From contig JAHLEZ010000003.1 of NCBI GenBank assembly GCA_020726505.1, positions 1,984,001 to 2,048,000 of the forward strand: 64,000 nucleotides of DNA, read 5' to 3'. Origin of the DNA: Leptodontidium sp. MPI-SDFR-AT-0119 (taxonomy: Eukaryota; Ascomycota; Leotiomycetes; Helotiales; Leptodontidiaceae). Position numbers and translations under genes: made by a program. The stretch's first letter is position 1. Each line of letters starts with the position of its first letter. Positions 46,634 to 57,214 of the stretch are shown piece by piece. The notes under the pieces are model-generated. The model did not search any database, was not told the DNA's origin, and saw only the letters and a program-made list of their open reading frames with translations.

Positions 46634-49600
46634 ATGGAAGTCACACAAATAGACTCTATATGGCCACCCATCCACCAAATGATCGCTCATGCGTACTCGA
46701 TGTGGAATGTGCGTTTTCCATCTGTCCTCGCTCAACTCGCGATATTCGTATTTTACGCATTGGCGGGCACGAGGAAAGATCTACTGTTCAACTTGTCTAT
46801 CTTCGCCTATATGAACGCTTCTGCCCTGAGTTCCTACGTACTTCTGATTATTCCATACATTTATTTTCCGTTTCTGTGCTTGGTAATGGGACAAGCGGGG
46901 GTACCTGGCTCTCGCCACTCGAAGCAACTTTACATCTACTTGGTCCGGTCCTGGACGGCCGTATTTGATTCCCTGTAGAACTACGCACACTCGACTCTTT
47001 CCCAAGAAACACTTATTTTCATACTCTTATCTCACTATCGGTATTCCAATCGGCTTCGAAGGAAACGTGAATGGGATGATCGGCGTCAACGAGAAATCGA
47101 TTTCAACAATCTGGGACAGGGTGCTTTTCGCAAGCTTCTTCTTTCAGAGTTGGTACTCAGTACGGGCTTCTGATCACTTACAAAGAGGCCATGACGAGCT
47201 TTTTTTTTTTTTTTTTTTTTCCTTTTAACGTGCTGTATTAGTTAGAAACTATGTAGCACGGCTAGTCTACTAGCGTGGCTAATTATTATATACAAAATTC
47301 AGTTCGAATTAGACTGCGACTGTACATTTGGGAACATTCTCCCTATAACTTATAAGAAAATTAAAATCAAAAAAACAAAGGAAATAACTAAATGAAAGTA
47401 CAAATTAAGGCCTAATAGCCTAATCTTCTTCTTCTTCTTCACTCCCTAGCCTCTCTTGGTGCCATTTCCTTGTACATATACTAGTCTCTTTTAAGAATAC
47501 TAGTATTTCTTTAATTCCAATTTGCGTATGTAATAAAACGGGAATAGTAATAGTCCTAATTTCTAAGTTGCTTTTGATACTAGAATAGAGTTTTTTACGC
47601 TCTAATTTATAGTATTTACAACTAAGTAATAAGTGTTCTGCAGTTTCAATACTACTACATCTACACTTGTTATTAGACGCTAGCCCTAGCTTATATAAGT
47701 AGGCTTTTAAGTATCCATGCCCTAGTTTTAATTGGTAAAAAGAGCTGCTTGTTTCTCTTAGAATACTAGTAGGTAAAAGTAGCTTTTTAGCTATTTTGCA
47801 TGTATACTTTTTAGAGTACGTTTTTAGGGTTTGAGAATTGATATTTTGAGTTATATTAGCTCCAATTTCATTCTTCTTTTGACTACTTAGTTTAACTCCT
47901 AAATACGCAAAAGAAGTATTATTAGAATTAATAGACGACATAGTAGCTATTTTAGCTAATTTGTCTGCTTTTTCATTTCCAATTATATCAGAGTGACCTG
48001 GGACCCAAGCTAAAGTTATACTAGCATTTAGACTATTAATAGCCTTAGACGCTAATATAGCTCTAATTTGTTGGCTTTGCCCCGGGTTATCTGAGGGAGT
48101 TTTTAGTCTTAAGAGAGCGGCTTGATTATCTGAAAAGACTGTAAAATTATCCCCTTCTTTCGCCGTACTACTAGCGTATTCTATGGCTTGTGTAATAGCT
48201 TCTAGCTCGCCGTTATATACTAATTCGGCCTCCCCTAAATTACCTATTTTTGTAAATGTAGGTATAAGGGGATATCCTTGTGTATGTGTATAAACAGCTA
48301 CGCTATAGCCTACTCCGCACCCTCCATGACGAGCTTGGTTTGAGGGGAAAGTTAGATTTGTATCTTAAATCTGAGGTCCGGCTTTATCTACCCCGCATCA
48401 GCTGCTATTTGCTAACAAAACACAGGGACTTAATCCGACAGACTTTCCACATGCATATTTAGTTACAGCTGCTAGATTCGCTGGATATCAATTCAATCCT
48501 GTTTCATTCTGGTATCTTTACTCGTCGGATAGAAAGCTTTCTGCAATGATACTAGAAGTAAACAACACCTACAACGAAAGGCGACCATATCTCGTTCATC
48601 GAGATTCCACCGCGGAGGTTAAAACGCCAGATTCCCGACCATCTATCAAAGGATATCGAGTAAAAGACTTTTATGTGTCGCCTTTCAATTCTCGCAAAGG
48701 GCATTACACAGTACTCGCTAGTGATCCCTTGGGGGCTGGCATGGTTGGATTCAACGGCATCGACGTCAAAATCACCCTCAATTCCTCAAAGGGGCACCCG
48801 AAGCTGGTAGCACGCTTGTTTTCAGAAAGAAAACCAATTGATCCCTCACTGCTAGGTACCTTGTCCAAGCTCGTTTTCCTGGCAAGATGGTTCTGGGTTG
48901 GCTTTGTGACAGTACCCAGAATCGTGAAGGAGGCGATCATCCTCCTCTATCGCCGGAAACTGGAAATGCGAGAAAAACCAGCCCCATTATTGGGAACTCT
49001 TGGGAGGCATTCAACCTCGACAGAGAAGGTACTTGAGAAGTGCTTCCGGAGATATCTTGAATTCCTCGTACATCATTCTAAACGGCCTCTGCTAGTGAAG
49101 TACAATTCCAGCGGCTTCATCTCCAAGAGCGAAGAATTCTCTTCCTTGTCGTACGTCGCAAGCCCGGATGCTGAAAATGTATTGGAATTAAGAGTCCTGA
49201 CACCAGCTTTCTACTCTCGATTCGTTCAATACGACGACGGCCTCGATGGGATAACATCAGAGCTCATCAACCACAAGACAATATGGATCAACAAACCGGA
49301 GCTGACCCAACACATATTTACTCCTTTGAGCGTCACGTCTCGGTCCCAGAGCTATTCGGACTCTATCTTCACGGCTCTGACAAGGAACTTGCGTCGAAGT
49401 CCACTAGAAGCTTCTATCGATTCGGATCCAATACATCCGCCTCGCACTTTTCTTCCAGCAAGAGGGGCCAAAGACGTCCACGCGCCTTTAATGGAGGCAT
49501 TCATGATTTGTCAGGCTGATGGGGGTTTGAAGAGACAATATCAGTGGGCCAGTTTCAGACAGTTGTTTGCGGATTGGTGTCTGATGGGCCGAGTTGATTT

Positions 49601-49685
49601 GCTTGATGGAGGGATTGACATTGTTCGCATGGGAATCGCGTGGAAATGTGTCTCTTTTGTCAACCAACATGGAAGAGACTACTGA
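46634..49685 (+). pseudogene. DUF1365 protein gene disrupted by a LINE insertion
   Basis: The 5' part begins at ATG 46634 with hydrophobic helices (LAQLAIFVFYALAG; YVLLIIPYIYFPFLCL). It continues in another frame, after an intron I could not fix, with YLIPCRTTHTRLFPKKH and FSYSYLTIGIPIG, running to GHDEL at 47201. There a LINE is inserted. Past it, the same GHDEL codons resume at 48324 and read GLRGKLDLYLKSE, an intron, then FAGYQFNPVSFWYLYSS, MILEVNNTYNERRPYLVH and VKDFYVSPFNSRKG, the DUF1365 signature, to the stop at 49683-49685. The two halves are in frame if one target duplication and the LINE are ignored. DUF1365 genes accompany CFA synthase and FAD oxidoreductase in bacteria. Here the protein should be lost unless the element is spliced out. 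Confidence 0.82.
47202..48323 (-). mobile_element. 5'-truncated non-LTR (LINE) retroelement
   Basis: The minus-strand element has its poly-A tail as a T run of about 20 at the left end. On the minus strand the coding part from 48322 to 47420 reads the end of a reverse-transcriptase polyprotein: an RNase H domain (GVGYSVAVYTHTQG, GELEAITQAIEYA, FTVFSDNQAALLRLK, LAWVPGHSDIIGNEKADKLAK). It continues with a Cys/His-containing tail (CRCSSIETAEHLLLSCKYY) and stops at EEEEED. Truncation lies just after the first RNase H strand. It is flanked by the 13-base direct repeat CCATGACGAGCTT (47189-47201 and 48324-48336). The reading frame is intact, so insertion may be recent. Confidence 0.88.
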
Positions 49686-50087
49686 GAATCGTCCGTAGTG
49701 AAAGAACGCTAGTTTAAAATATGCAGTTTTGAAGTTGTGTGGAGGGCTCTAAAACAAATCACACAACAACAACAAAACAGGATAGCTAGGATCAGTTGCA
49801 AAGCAATCTATTTCGAGTCGTGTGCTCGCTGTAGTCTCGCATAAATATATGATGGTGAGATGCCTCTTATGCGTCTCTCCCGGTTCCACGAAAGAGAGCC
49901 TGAGCCAGATCTCTGCTCAGACTGCTCGTCAGGTCACACTTTGCCAGTCAACGAAGGCGAAGATCCATGCACTGCAAGCGCCCCTAAAACATTGTACCGT
50001 AGTTTGCAAATATAAGCCATCTGTCAATTTCGTACCCCTGCCCAAAGTATGTCTCGGAGTCCTAAGATCCGGTAGCTAAATACAACC
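49686..50087. other. Intergenic region
   Basis: 402 bases between converging genes; no supported feature. Confidence 0.35.
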
Positions 50088-50852
50088 TCAAACTAGGTCG
50101 CTGAAGTCAAACTCACTGATGACCTTGCTGTCGCACATTCCAAGAAGTTCGGCAGACTCCATCACAGTAACCTCTGACTCGCTAACTTCGCGGCGTGGGT
50201 AATCAACGTTGTACTTTGCCAACAAAGCCTTGTACTTGTCTAGGTACATTTTTGAGGTGTTGGTAAGTGAGGGACCACCGGATGTATGATTTATATCTCC
50301 TGCCCCAAGTATCAGACTGCTCAAGGTTTTGAATTGAGTGCAAACAAGGGTGCGGATGATCTCCAGGCTGGGATTCCAAATTAAACCCGTACGGCAACCG
50401 ACTATAATCTTCTTCATGGCTTGGTTCTCTGCGAAAACTTCCTTGACCATCTGCAACCTCTTCGCCGCCTTGAGGTAACCAAGTGTGAACGCGAGAAGAC
50501 CACGAACATTGGGAAAGAAGACAGAGTCCTCAGAGAAGTTGAAGTAAACTGGTTTGGGGAGGCGGTGGTGGAAAGCAAGCTGATATGTCGACAGGGAGAC
50601 GGAGCGGGATTCGTGATTGACGAAGAGGATGACGGGATCTGAGGGAGCAGGTCGCTGGAACGTCTTGCCAGTGATTGTTGCAGAGGACTCGTCGGAACCT
50701 TTGGCTAAGAACCCAATCATCCTTGGTCCAGGTAACGCCTCCTTCCAAACCATCAATCTGAGCTCCAGGGGAAACTTCGGGAACAAGGTGAAAGTCAGGA
50801 CTTCCTTGTCAAGCAGTTCTTGGACACTCTCACTGGAGACGATCGAAGACAT
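50088..50852 (-). CDS. 2EXR-family protein
   Basis: Single exon, 254 residues, ATG at 50852. It has the complete opening block FTLFPKFPLELRLMVWKEAL (about residues 21-40), PGPRMIGF, the middle block PVILFVNHESRSVSLSTYQLAF, PVYFNFSEDSVFF, and a C-terminal tail with SEVTVMESAELLGM. The start MSSIVSSESVQ resembles MSSIVPSATAQ of the 38409 gene. It appears intact. Function unknown. Confidence 0.83.
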   Translation of the reverse strand: MSSIVSSESVQELLDKEVLTFTLFPKFPLELRLMVWKEALPGPRMIGFLAKGSDESSATITGKTFQRPAPSDPVILFVNHESRSVSLSTYQLAFHHRLPKPVYFNFSEDSVFFPNVRGLLAFTLGYLKAAKRLQMVKEVFAENQAMKKIIVGCRTGLIWNPSLEIIRTLVCTQFKTLSSLILGAGDINHTSGGPSLTNTSKMYLDKYKALLAKYNVDYPRREVSESEVTVMESAELLGMCDSKVISEFDFSDLV

Positions 50853-51608
50853 GATGGCGGTGGCAGCGGTCTAGTACAATCGAGCGTCAGCTATACCTAT
50901 AACTTAGAAAGCGAAGGATCTACACATGGATAAAGATTTTAGACATGTTGAGTTACAATTTCAACTTACCAGACAATCAGAGAGAGTCAAGGAGGGAAAG
51001 TGGATGACAAGGCGAATGTCGTGGCTAGGGTGAAATGGTGAAATTGAAGATCTTGAAAGTTGCCGAGATAGTTACGACTTTGAAGACGAAGGAGACTGTC
51101 TTATTTTGGGGCTCTTGGGACAGCTATTATAGAGTTATAGCTTGCTAGGTGCTGCCTGATTTGCTCATTGCGTATCTTCAGACACTGTTGGTGTCCTTGT
51201 TGGTGTTGTGTTGAGAAGGGGGAGCGACAGGAAGCTCAGCGCGGGGTTGTTGATATTGGAAATACGGTTGAAAACCGAGATAGGCAACGGCTTCTCTAAG
51301 GTGAATATTCGGTTCTTGAGTTTGGCTTCGCGGATTTTATTTACTTTGTTCTATGCAATTTTTTGTTTGCCTCTTAATCCTCATCCAGCCTGTCTACCCC
51401 AGACACACGTGAACCCGCCGAAGAAATTTCCTTAAATCTATAGCCTCAGCCATCCTGAACTGTGTCTCTTTCCGTAGAAGCGTAAAGCGTAACAAGAGGA
51501 AAGATTGCCACACTTGGTCCTCATCCGTTCGAGTGCTCACATGCATCATTGCCCTGGTTTGGCATTAGCCTTGTTCACCTGGATAGCTACAATCCAATTC
51601 TTGTTCGA
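50853..51608. other. Intergenic region
   Basis: Promoter side of the 50852 gene, with no supported coding sequence. Confidence 0.35.
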
Positions 51609-52315
51609 CTAACCATAGACCCCGCGAGCAGCGATTTTCCTAACTTCATCCAAATTCAAAGTGACGATCTTGACCTCTCTACCCACCAAAGAGTTCGAAC
51701 TCCCTCCAGCAGACTTCGTTGACAAGCGTGAAGTGAAACGAGCTCTTTGATAATATCCCACTTCCCATCGGCGGTGGGAGGAGCCCTCGTGAGTCAAGGC
51801 CAGGGACTGCAGGTTATTGAGTCGTTTGAGATTCGTATATTGTATCTATGTAAACTAATTGGGTTGATACCCAATATGACGTGCTGTATCTGGGCAATAT
51901 CTTTCGAAGGTGCATGCTCTTAATCCGGAATCAAGAAGCTTCCAAGATCAGTGCTGGAACTTGGGAAGTACAGTGAATCGCGGTCGAAGTCGAAATAAGC
52001 CGGTTCGAGAATAGGATCGCCGAAACTGAGCTTGTAGTACTTCAAGGCAACCTCTCGGGATTCGCTGTTCACTAAGAGCATGGCGGGAGAGATCGCATTC
52101 GACTTCGCGAATTTCTGGCGACTGGAATCAACATCTACCCAGTCGTTCCTGACGAGCTCTGTTATGCAGCGCTTAATGGCGATGACTCTTGGGCCAGGGA
52201 TCGCAAAGGTTTAGCACATTCTTCTAAGCTCGAGTGGGAGTTTGGGGAACAGGGGGAAGGTAGGTGGCTCTTCGATGAGCGCTTAGGTGGTTGAGGACGA
52301 GATGGTGGACGGCAT
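51609..52315 (-). pseudogene. 2EXR pseudogene with in-frame stops
   Basis: On the minus strand an ATG near 52315 reads MPSTISSSTT then TAA. The frame continues TFPLFPKLPLELRRMC, then a second TAA where relatives have IWK, then TFAIPGPRVIAIK. The middle block is well kept (PAMLLVNSESREVALKYYKL, AYFDFDRDSLYFP), and a typical tail (VKIVTLNLDEVRKIAARGVYG) ends at 51609, probably in another frame. Two nonsense codons in the N-terminal part make it a pseudogene. Confidence 0.7.
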
Positions 52316-52792
52316 GTTTGGGGATTCAAAGACAGGATTTAGGTGTCCAAACGCGATCGTAACTTCACTGGAGGATGGGTTGTGGATGAGCTTATCCTTG
52401 GTGGTGATGTTCTGTGATGTGTTTGTGAAAAGGGTGGATGGTATTGGCCACGCTAAATGCAATCGCTTACGTTGAGCTCAACGTCCCTGCTAGGTGAATG
52501 TTGGTCTCAATAGTTTGGCTTTGATCTTATTTAATCAAAAAAAATTTTTTTTTTGGAAGGAAACATCTACAAGGAAAAAAAATTACAAGCGCATTGTCAA
52601 GATGCGTCCATTAATATTCTAGTCTAACCCATCCCATATGACGTTCGTGAGGGCAGAAGTCACACCCTGGGCAAGAAATCATCTACAATCTCAGATTTGG
52701 GCAAGTAATTCCACCGCGCAAGGTCAAAGATGATTATCACACACATTAACAAGTAAAGCTTTTAAGTTTGTTAGCCCAGTCATTGTGCGATG
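52316..52792. other. Intergenic region with A/T runs
   Basis: Contains an A8T10 block near 52540. No gene supported. Confidence 0.35.
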
Positions 52793-53400
52793 CTATTCAT
52801 CTTGCCTCAACGCTCTATAGAGTGATGTTAGAATGTTGCATATTTGCCCCCTAGGTAAGCGCTGCTGCCTACCTCGTGCTCCTAGTTCAGCCATCTTCTG
52901 AACTTCATCAATTTCCATCGCGGTGATCTTAACTTTTTGGCCGTTTGGAATTCGCATCTGATCCCAGGCTGTCTTGAACATTGGCAAACGCTCAGCCAAA
53001 GAGCTGCCGTCACCGCCCATGAACTCTCTTGAATCGGCGGTTGTCACTATCACCGTTTTTACGTTATGAAACACTTTCATTTGTCTAACGAATAGAGGCA
53101 TACAGCTAGGACCGTAAGGAACTCTAATTATGACATGGTGAATCTTCGAGTGCCCACGACCTATCAAAGCTTTTTCCGGTTTTGGCCTGCGAGTATGAAT
53201 GAATCGTGTCAACGAAAACATGCTCGCAAAGTGGACCGAGTCCATATCATAGTTAAAGTAGATAGGTTTTGTGCAGGGGTTATAAAAACTGAGTCGGTAA
53301 GAACATAATGCCACTTCTCTCAACTCGGCATTGGCGGACAGGAGAGCAGGGTTGGTTGAGTTGTTGCAACACTCCGTCTTTCTACGTCCTCTTCACTTTA
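52793..53400 (-). pseudogene. 2EXR copy lacking its N-terminal half
   Basis: The minus-strand frame opens only after a TGA near 53400 and has no ATG before the middle block. It reads NPALLSANAELREVALCSYRL, PIYFNYDMDSVHFASM, then IHHVIIRVPYG and a tail VKITAMEIDEVQKMAELGARGR. The FPKLPLELR block is absent. The place where it should lie is occupied by the start of the opposite-strand copy, suggesting an inversion or deletion breakpoint around 53370-53400. Confidence 0.65.
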
Positions 53401-53448
53401 TCTATCCTCAAAACCACTCTCTCCCCATTTCCTCTTCTTCATCCTACA

Positions 53449-54058
53449 ATCGCTAACTTCTATCCCTTCAGGCTGAGAACAATGATCTGGAAGCGCGCTC
53501 TACCCGGACCTCGAGTAATCACCATCACACATTCGAATAGCCGGCCCCAAAACCTTTGCTCAGAGCCTCGAACGACAACCAAATCCCCCAAAGTGCATTG
53601 CTGTTCCTCCCACACTGTTACTTGTGAACAGTGAGTCCCGCCAGATTGCTCTCAAGATATACAAACTCGCTTTCCAGTACCGACTCCTGAAGCCAATCTA
53701 TATCGATTTTGCCTGCGATACCCTGTTCTTTACCGATTTTAGCGCTCTCAAAGCTGTTAACCTTCCTATTGACAGCACCAATTCTGCCACAAACCGGGGT
53801 GAAAACGCATCAGTGCGATATTTATTCTTGGGTTCTGAGCCTCACAGATCTTACGAACTAGTCACGGCCAAGTTACTGGCAGTCTTTCGAAGGGTCGAGA
53901 CTATCGCCATTTCAACTGATGACAATAGTTCTAAGTGGCAGATGAGCCCTGAAAAATACAAAAAATCATTTGATGAGGTCTGGACTAAGTATACTTTCCT
54001 AGGAAGATCCGCAGAGACTGCACTTGCGATCAGTTACATGAGCATGATGAGATGGTAG
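53449..54058 (+). pseudogene. Degenerate plus-strand 2EXR copy
   Basis: The sequence reads LRTMIWKRALPGPRVITITH in one frame, then PPTLLLVNSESRQIALKIYK and PIYIDFACDTLFF in another. A tail (SAETALAISYMSMMRW) stops at 54056-54058. An intron at about 53516-53563 (GTAATC..CTCAG) could join the frames but would remove the conserved VITI segment. Otherwise it is a frameshift. No clear ATG or FPKLP block is seen upstream, although a good acceptor (TTCAG) precedes LRTMIW, so a lost or remote first exon is possible. Confidence 0.55.
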
Positions 54059-54749
54059 AAACTGCCCGTCGTAGTGCCTCTGGTAAGTGGGAACTGATAC
54101 CCGGAATATTGCATGGCTAACAGTGATATAGGATTTTAATCGCTTTTTCCTGGACAAAGTCTTGAAGGGATATGGAGGAATGCTTTCAAAGGATGGCTTC
54201 GCTGCACTGGCTCTTGATATTTGTTGACTCGGCGGATTGCAGGGAGTGCTACACACCAGCTAAACACAGTCCACTCAGGCCACGGTGAGATTTATGCGGT
54301 GCTGCTAGTTTAGATGTGCAATCAAAACATCTTATAAACTTCCAACCTTGACACAATAATTATAAAGTGATACGATAAGTTGGAGCCTGCCCGAGTGGTA
54401 CAGAGAGAAAATTCCATCATAGCCACTGATGGTGCGTCGTTCGCTAATATACATCAACTTATGACAATATTAGAATCTTGAGCCACGACTTTCGCGGCCT
54501 TTGGAGAGTTTCTTTGTTCCGATGAGGAGTAAAGCCTTTTGGATCTGGGGGTACTCAAGCAGAATCTGGTTACTGACACACGATTAAGGTGGACCATTCT
54601 GGGTACTCAGCCCAAAGCCCCGTTTAGGAGATCCGTTTTAAAAGAAAATAATTGATAATGAGAATAGGAAGCTCGCTATCTATTCATGAAAAACTAGTAT
54701 CCGCCTATTGATGTCCCTATCCTACCCAGCATGACTTCTCCCAAAACAT
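54059..54749. other. Intergenic region
   Basis: 691 bases without a supported gene. Confidence 0.35.
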
Positions 54750-55956
54750 TCACGACATCAAAGTGTCTTCCGGTAACAGACCAACTGGCGTCGGTCTCTT
54801 CGTACCATCAAGATAGTACCCCCCGCCAGCAGAGTTGGGAGGACCACTCTTCAGTCGTATTGGAAGAGTAATTTGAAATGTGCCGGACATGGTGTGACAT
54901 TCGATCCCCATATCTGTAGTCGTATCACGGACAGGGCCCGAAGACTTCTCTTGTTCTTTAACAGAAAATCAGTAGAGGCCCAAATCCAAAGATAAGAATC
55001 AAAGCTGTATAGAAGGGGACGAGACTCACCATGTCCATCCGCCATAATTTCCTCACTATCCTCAATGAATGCCTGAACTTTCAACTCCGGTGCTCCAAAA
55101 TACAAACCCTCTTCAACTAACCTCGCCATGGCCCGCTCCCTCTCTCTCTTTGATCCTGTAAACACCAGCATAAAACCTCCCTCAATTCCATGTCGCTCTT
55201 TAATCCTCTTCTGCTCGCTCTTGCTCAAGACACTCGATGCCTCGACGTTAACCGAGATGCAAACTTGACTGTTTCTATTAATTTGCGTCTTGATTTGACG
55301 CTCAATGGAGTAGAGCCTTCTCTGGTAGATGACGGATGGGGATGATTGGAGGAGTCTGGAGTATGTGGGCGTTGACCCTGGCTTCTCGTAGCCGGAGACG
55401 AGGAAGGCGGCACCCAGGCTTTGGGAGTTGGATGAAGTTTCAGACGTGGAAGATGAGGCGCAATCTTCGGTGTCGGCGTCCACGCCGGTATCCATGTCTG
55501 AATCCAGTATGAAATCTCGCAAGGAAGGTGTAGCTGTAGACGAAGCCGAAGATGAAGCTCCCAGAGGCGATGAGGACGACGATGAGGATGAGGATGAAGA
55601 TGTAAAACCCATCGATGATCTGAGAGGTGATCCTCGTTGCGGTCTGGCCCTTTTCTTGAGGAACCTGCGTCTTGGCAGTCCCGTTGCTTGAGTAGCTTGT
55701 GAGGCACTGGACATTAGGGGAATACCATCCGTTGCATCGTATTCATTTGCGATCCCGGACATGGAATTCAGCTATTTACTGTCAATAGATATCTTTAATG
55801 TTGCAACAAAAAGGAGTCAGTGCTTACCTGGTGCACCCTGTTCGGAACATTGAAGCAGCCGCCGAAACGGACTTGCTTCGTCGTTCTCTTGTTAGAATGT
55901 CTCTCCATGTCCTCATTGTCAGAGTCGGATGGTGGCCGTGAGCGTTTAAACGCCAT
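54750..55956 (-). CDS. Uncharacterised Ser-rich protein
   Basis: Exons 55956-55828, 55771-55030 and 54955-54750 (1,077 nt, 358 residues). I recognise no family. The N-terminus is basic and could act as a nuclear signal (MAFKRSRPPSDSDNEDMERH, then NKRTTKQVRFGG). A second basic run (RRRFLKKRARPQR) is followed by an 11-Ser stretch and an acidic patch. A conserved-looking folded part spans about residues 185-285 (SVIYQRRLYSIERQIKTQIN...SVLSKSEQKRIKERHGIEGG). The last intron is inferred from GTGAGT..TTAAAG; without it the frame ends at 54851 with a less protein-like tail. The spliced end reads GTFQITLPIRLKSGPP...LLPEDTLMS. Confidence 0.7.
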
Positions 55957-57214
55957 GTTTTCTGATTTCTGATTTATTTGAATTCAGTCTTTGAGATCAG
56001 TCTGACCTTCTGGCTTGAACGTAATTGATTGATTGAGAGGGCAGGAAAACCTGTGTAGTATGTGTAAAATGAGGGTTATGTACGGTGCAAAGTTTATAGA
56101 AGAAAGAGAAAGAAAGAGCAGAGGAAAGGCTTTATACCTTTCTATGTGTGGCCATTGTCATCTCGACTGGTATAAAATTAGGGCATAATGTGAACCAAGT
56201 TAGTATTTCCATTTGGCCGCCCACTCAACTACGGCAGAATTGCCTGGAAAGCCACTTGCGATTGACATAACAACTGGAAAGTCAACGGTAGTCCACCAGG
56301 TGCGTCAACTGGCCTTGTCATTGAAGTGACATAGAGACCTAAAAAGGCTAGGATTTAATGCTAGCCTCTGGAGATAGGTTTTAGGTACCCAGAACGGTGG
56401 TGTTAGTGCCTAGCTTTAAGCGAGGCGGGAAGGGGCGACCTCAAAACGGAGATAACTGAGGCTCTAATTCTCTGTGATCTCCGGTGATGCCCAGTAGCCG
56501 GTGCAGGGACCAAATTTCTCCCACTTTTTATCATTTCGTAGATAGAGATAATAACGCTTGATGTTCTAATTTTGAGAGTTGTGGTGTCTGAATTGTTCTA
56601 TCGTGAAAGCGACAATTAATTAGCCGAGTATAAATAATGCCTGAGGCACATCACTCGTCGAAAAAACCACGGGAGATGCTGAGTTTTGAGGCATGATCAC
56701 TTTTACGTTCTTTGCATTTTAATCTCGGGATAGAAGAATTGTGAGAGAACCTAGGTTTAGTAACAGGAGATGCGTCGTGAATTGAGGGGGCGAGAAAGGC
56801 AGAGCGGAGACAATGTAAAGCAGAACTTGAAGCAGCGTGAGCTGCTCTTTTGTATATTCTCCCCTCAACTCCTTCCCCTTCTCAGTTATACTTTCGGGCT
56901 TTCACTGTGTTCTAGATTATATACCCACTTCTGTACCTCTTTCTATCTTCCAATCCTCCGAACCCATTAGCTCCGCGCTAGAACCCCTGTCCGCACGTGA
57001 CCCAATTTCTGGTCTCCCACCTCCAGCTGCAACCTCCCTTTTTCCCTCTTGGTGTTTTTCTCTTCTCTCCTCTCCACTCCACCCCATTCTTCTACCAAGC
57101 TTTCTTCGTTTCTGAAGCCAATCATCTAGAATCTCTTACTCGCACTGAAGTCACCCACAAGATCAACACTTTCCTACAGCAGCGAATATTGTTCGTCACC
57201 GGTTGCAGTAGAAG
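55957..57214. other. Intergenic region
   Basis: 1.26 kb. Open frames at 56770-57374 lack any motif. C/T-rich sequence at 56850-57110 is likely promoter/leader of the MYND gene. Confidence 0.4.

Noticed and set aside
47202..48323. The plus-strand frame with the poly-Phe end across the T run at 47220
   Set aside because: It is translation of the LINE poly-A tail in reverse complement, not a real C-terminus.
54361..54440. Possible tRNA suggested by a GCCCGAGTGGT-like A/B-loop sequence
   Set aside because: No acceptor stem pairing or T-arm consensus could be found around it.
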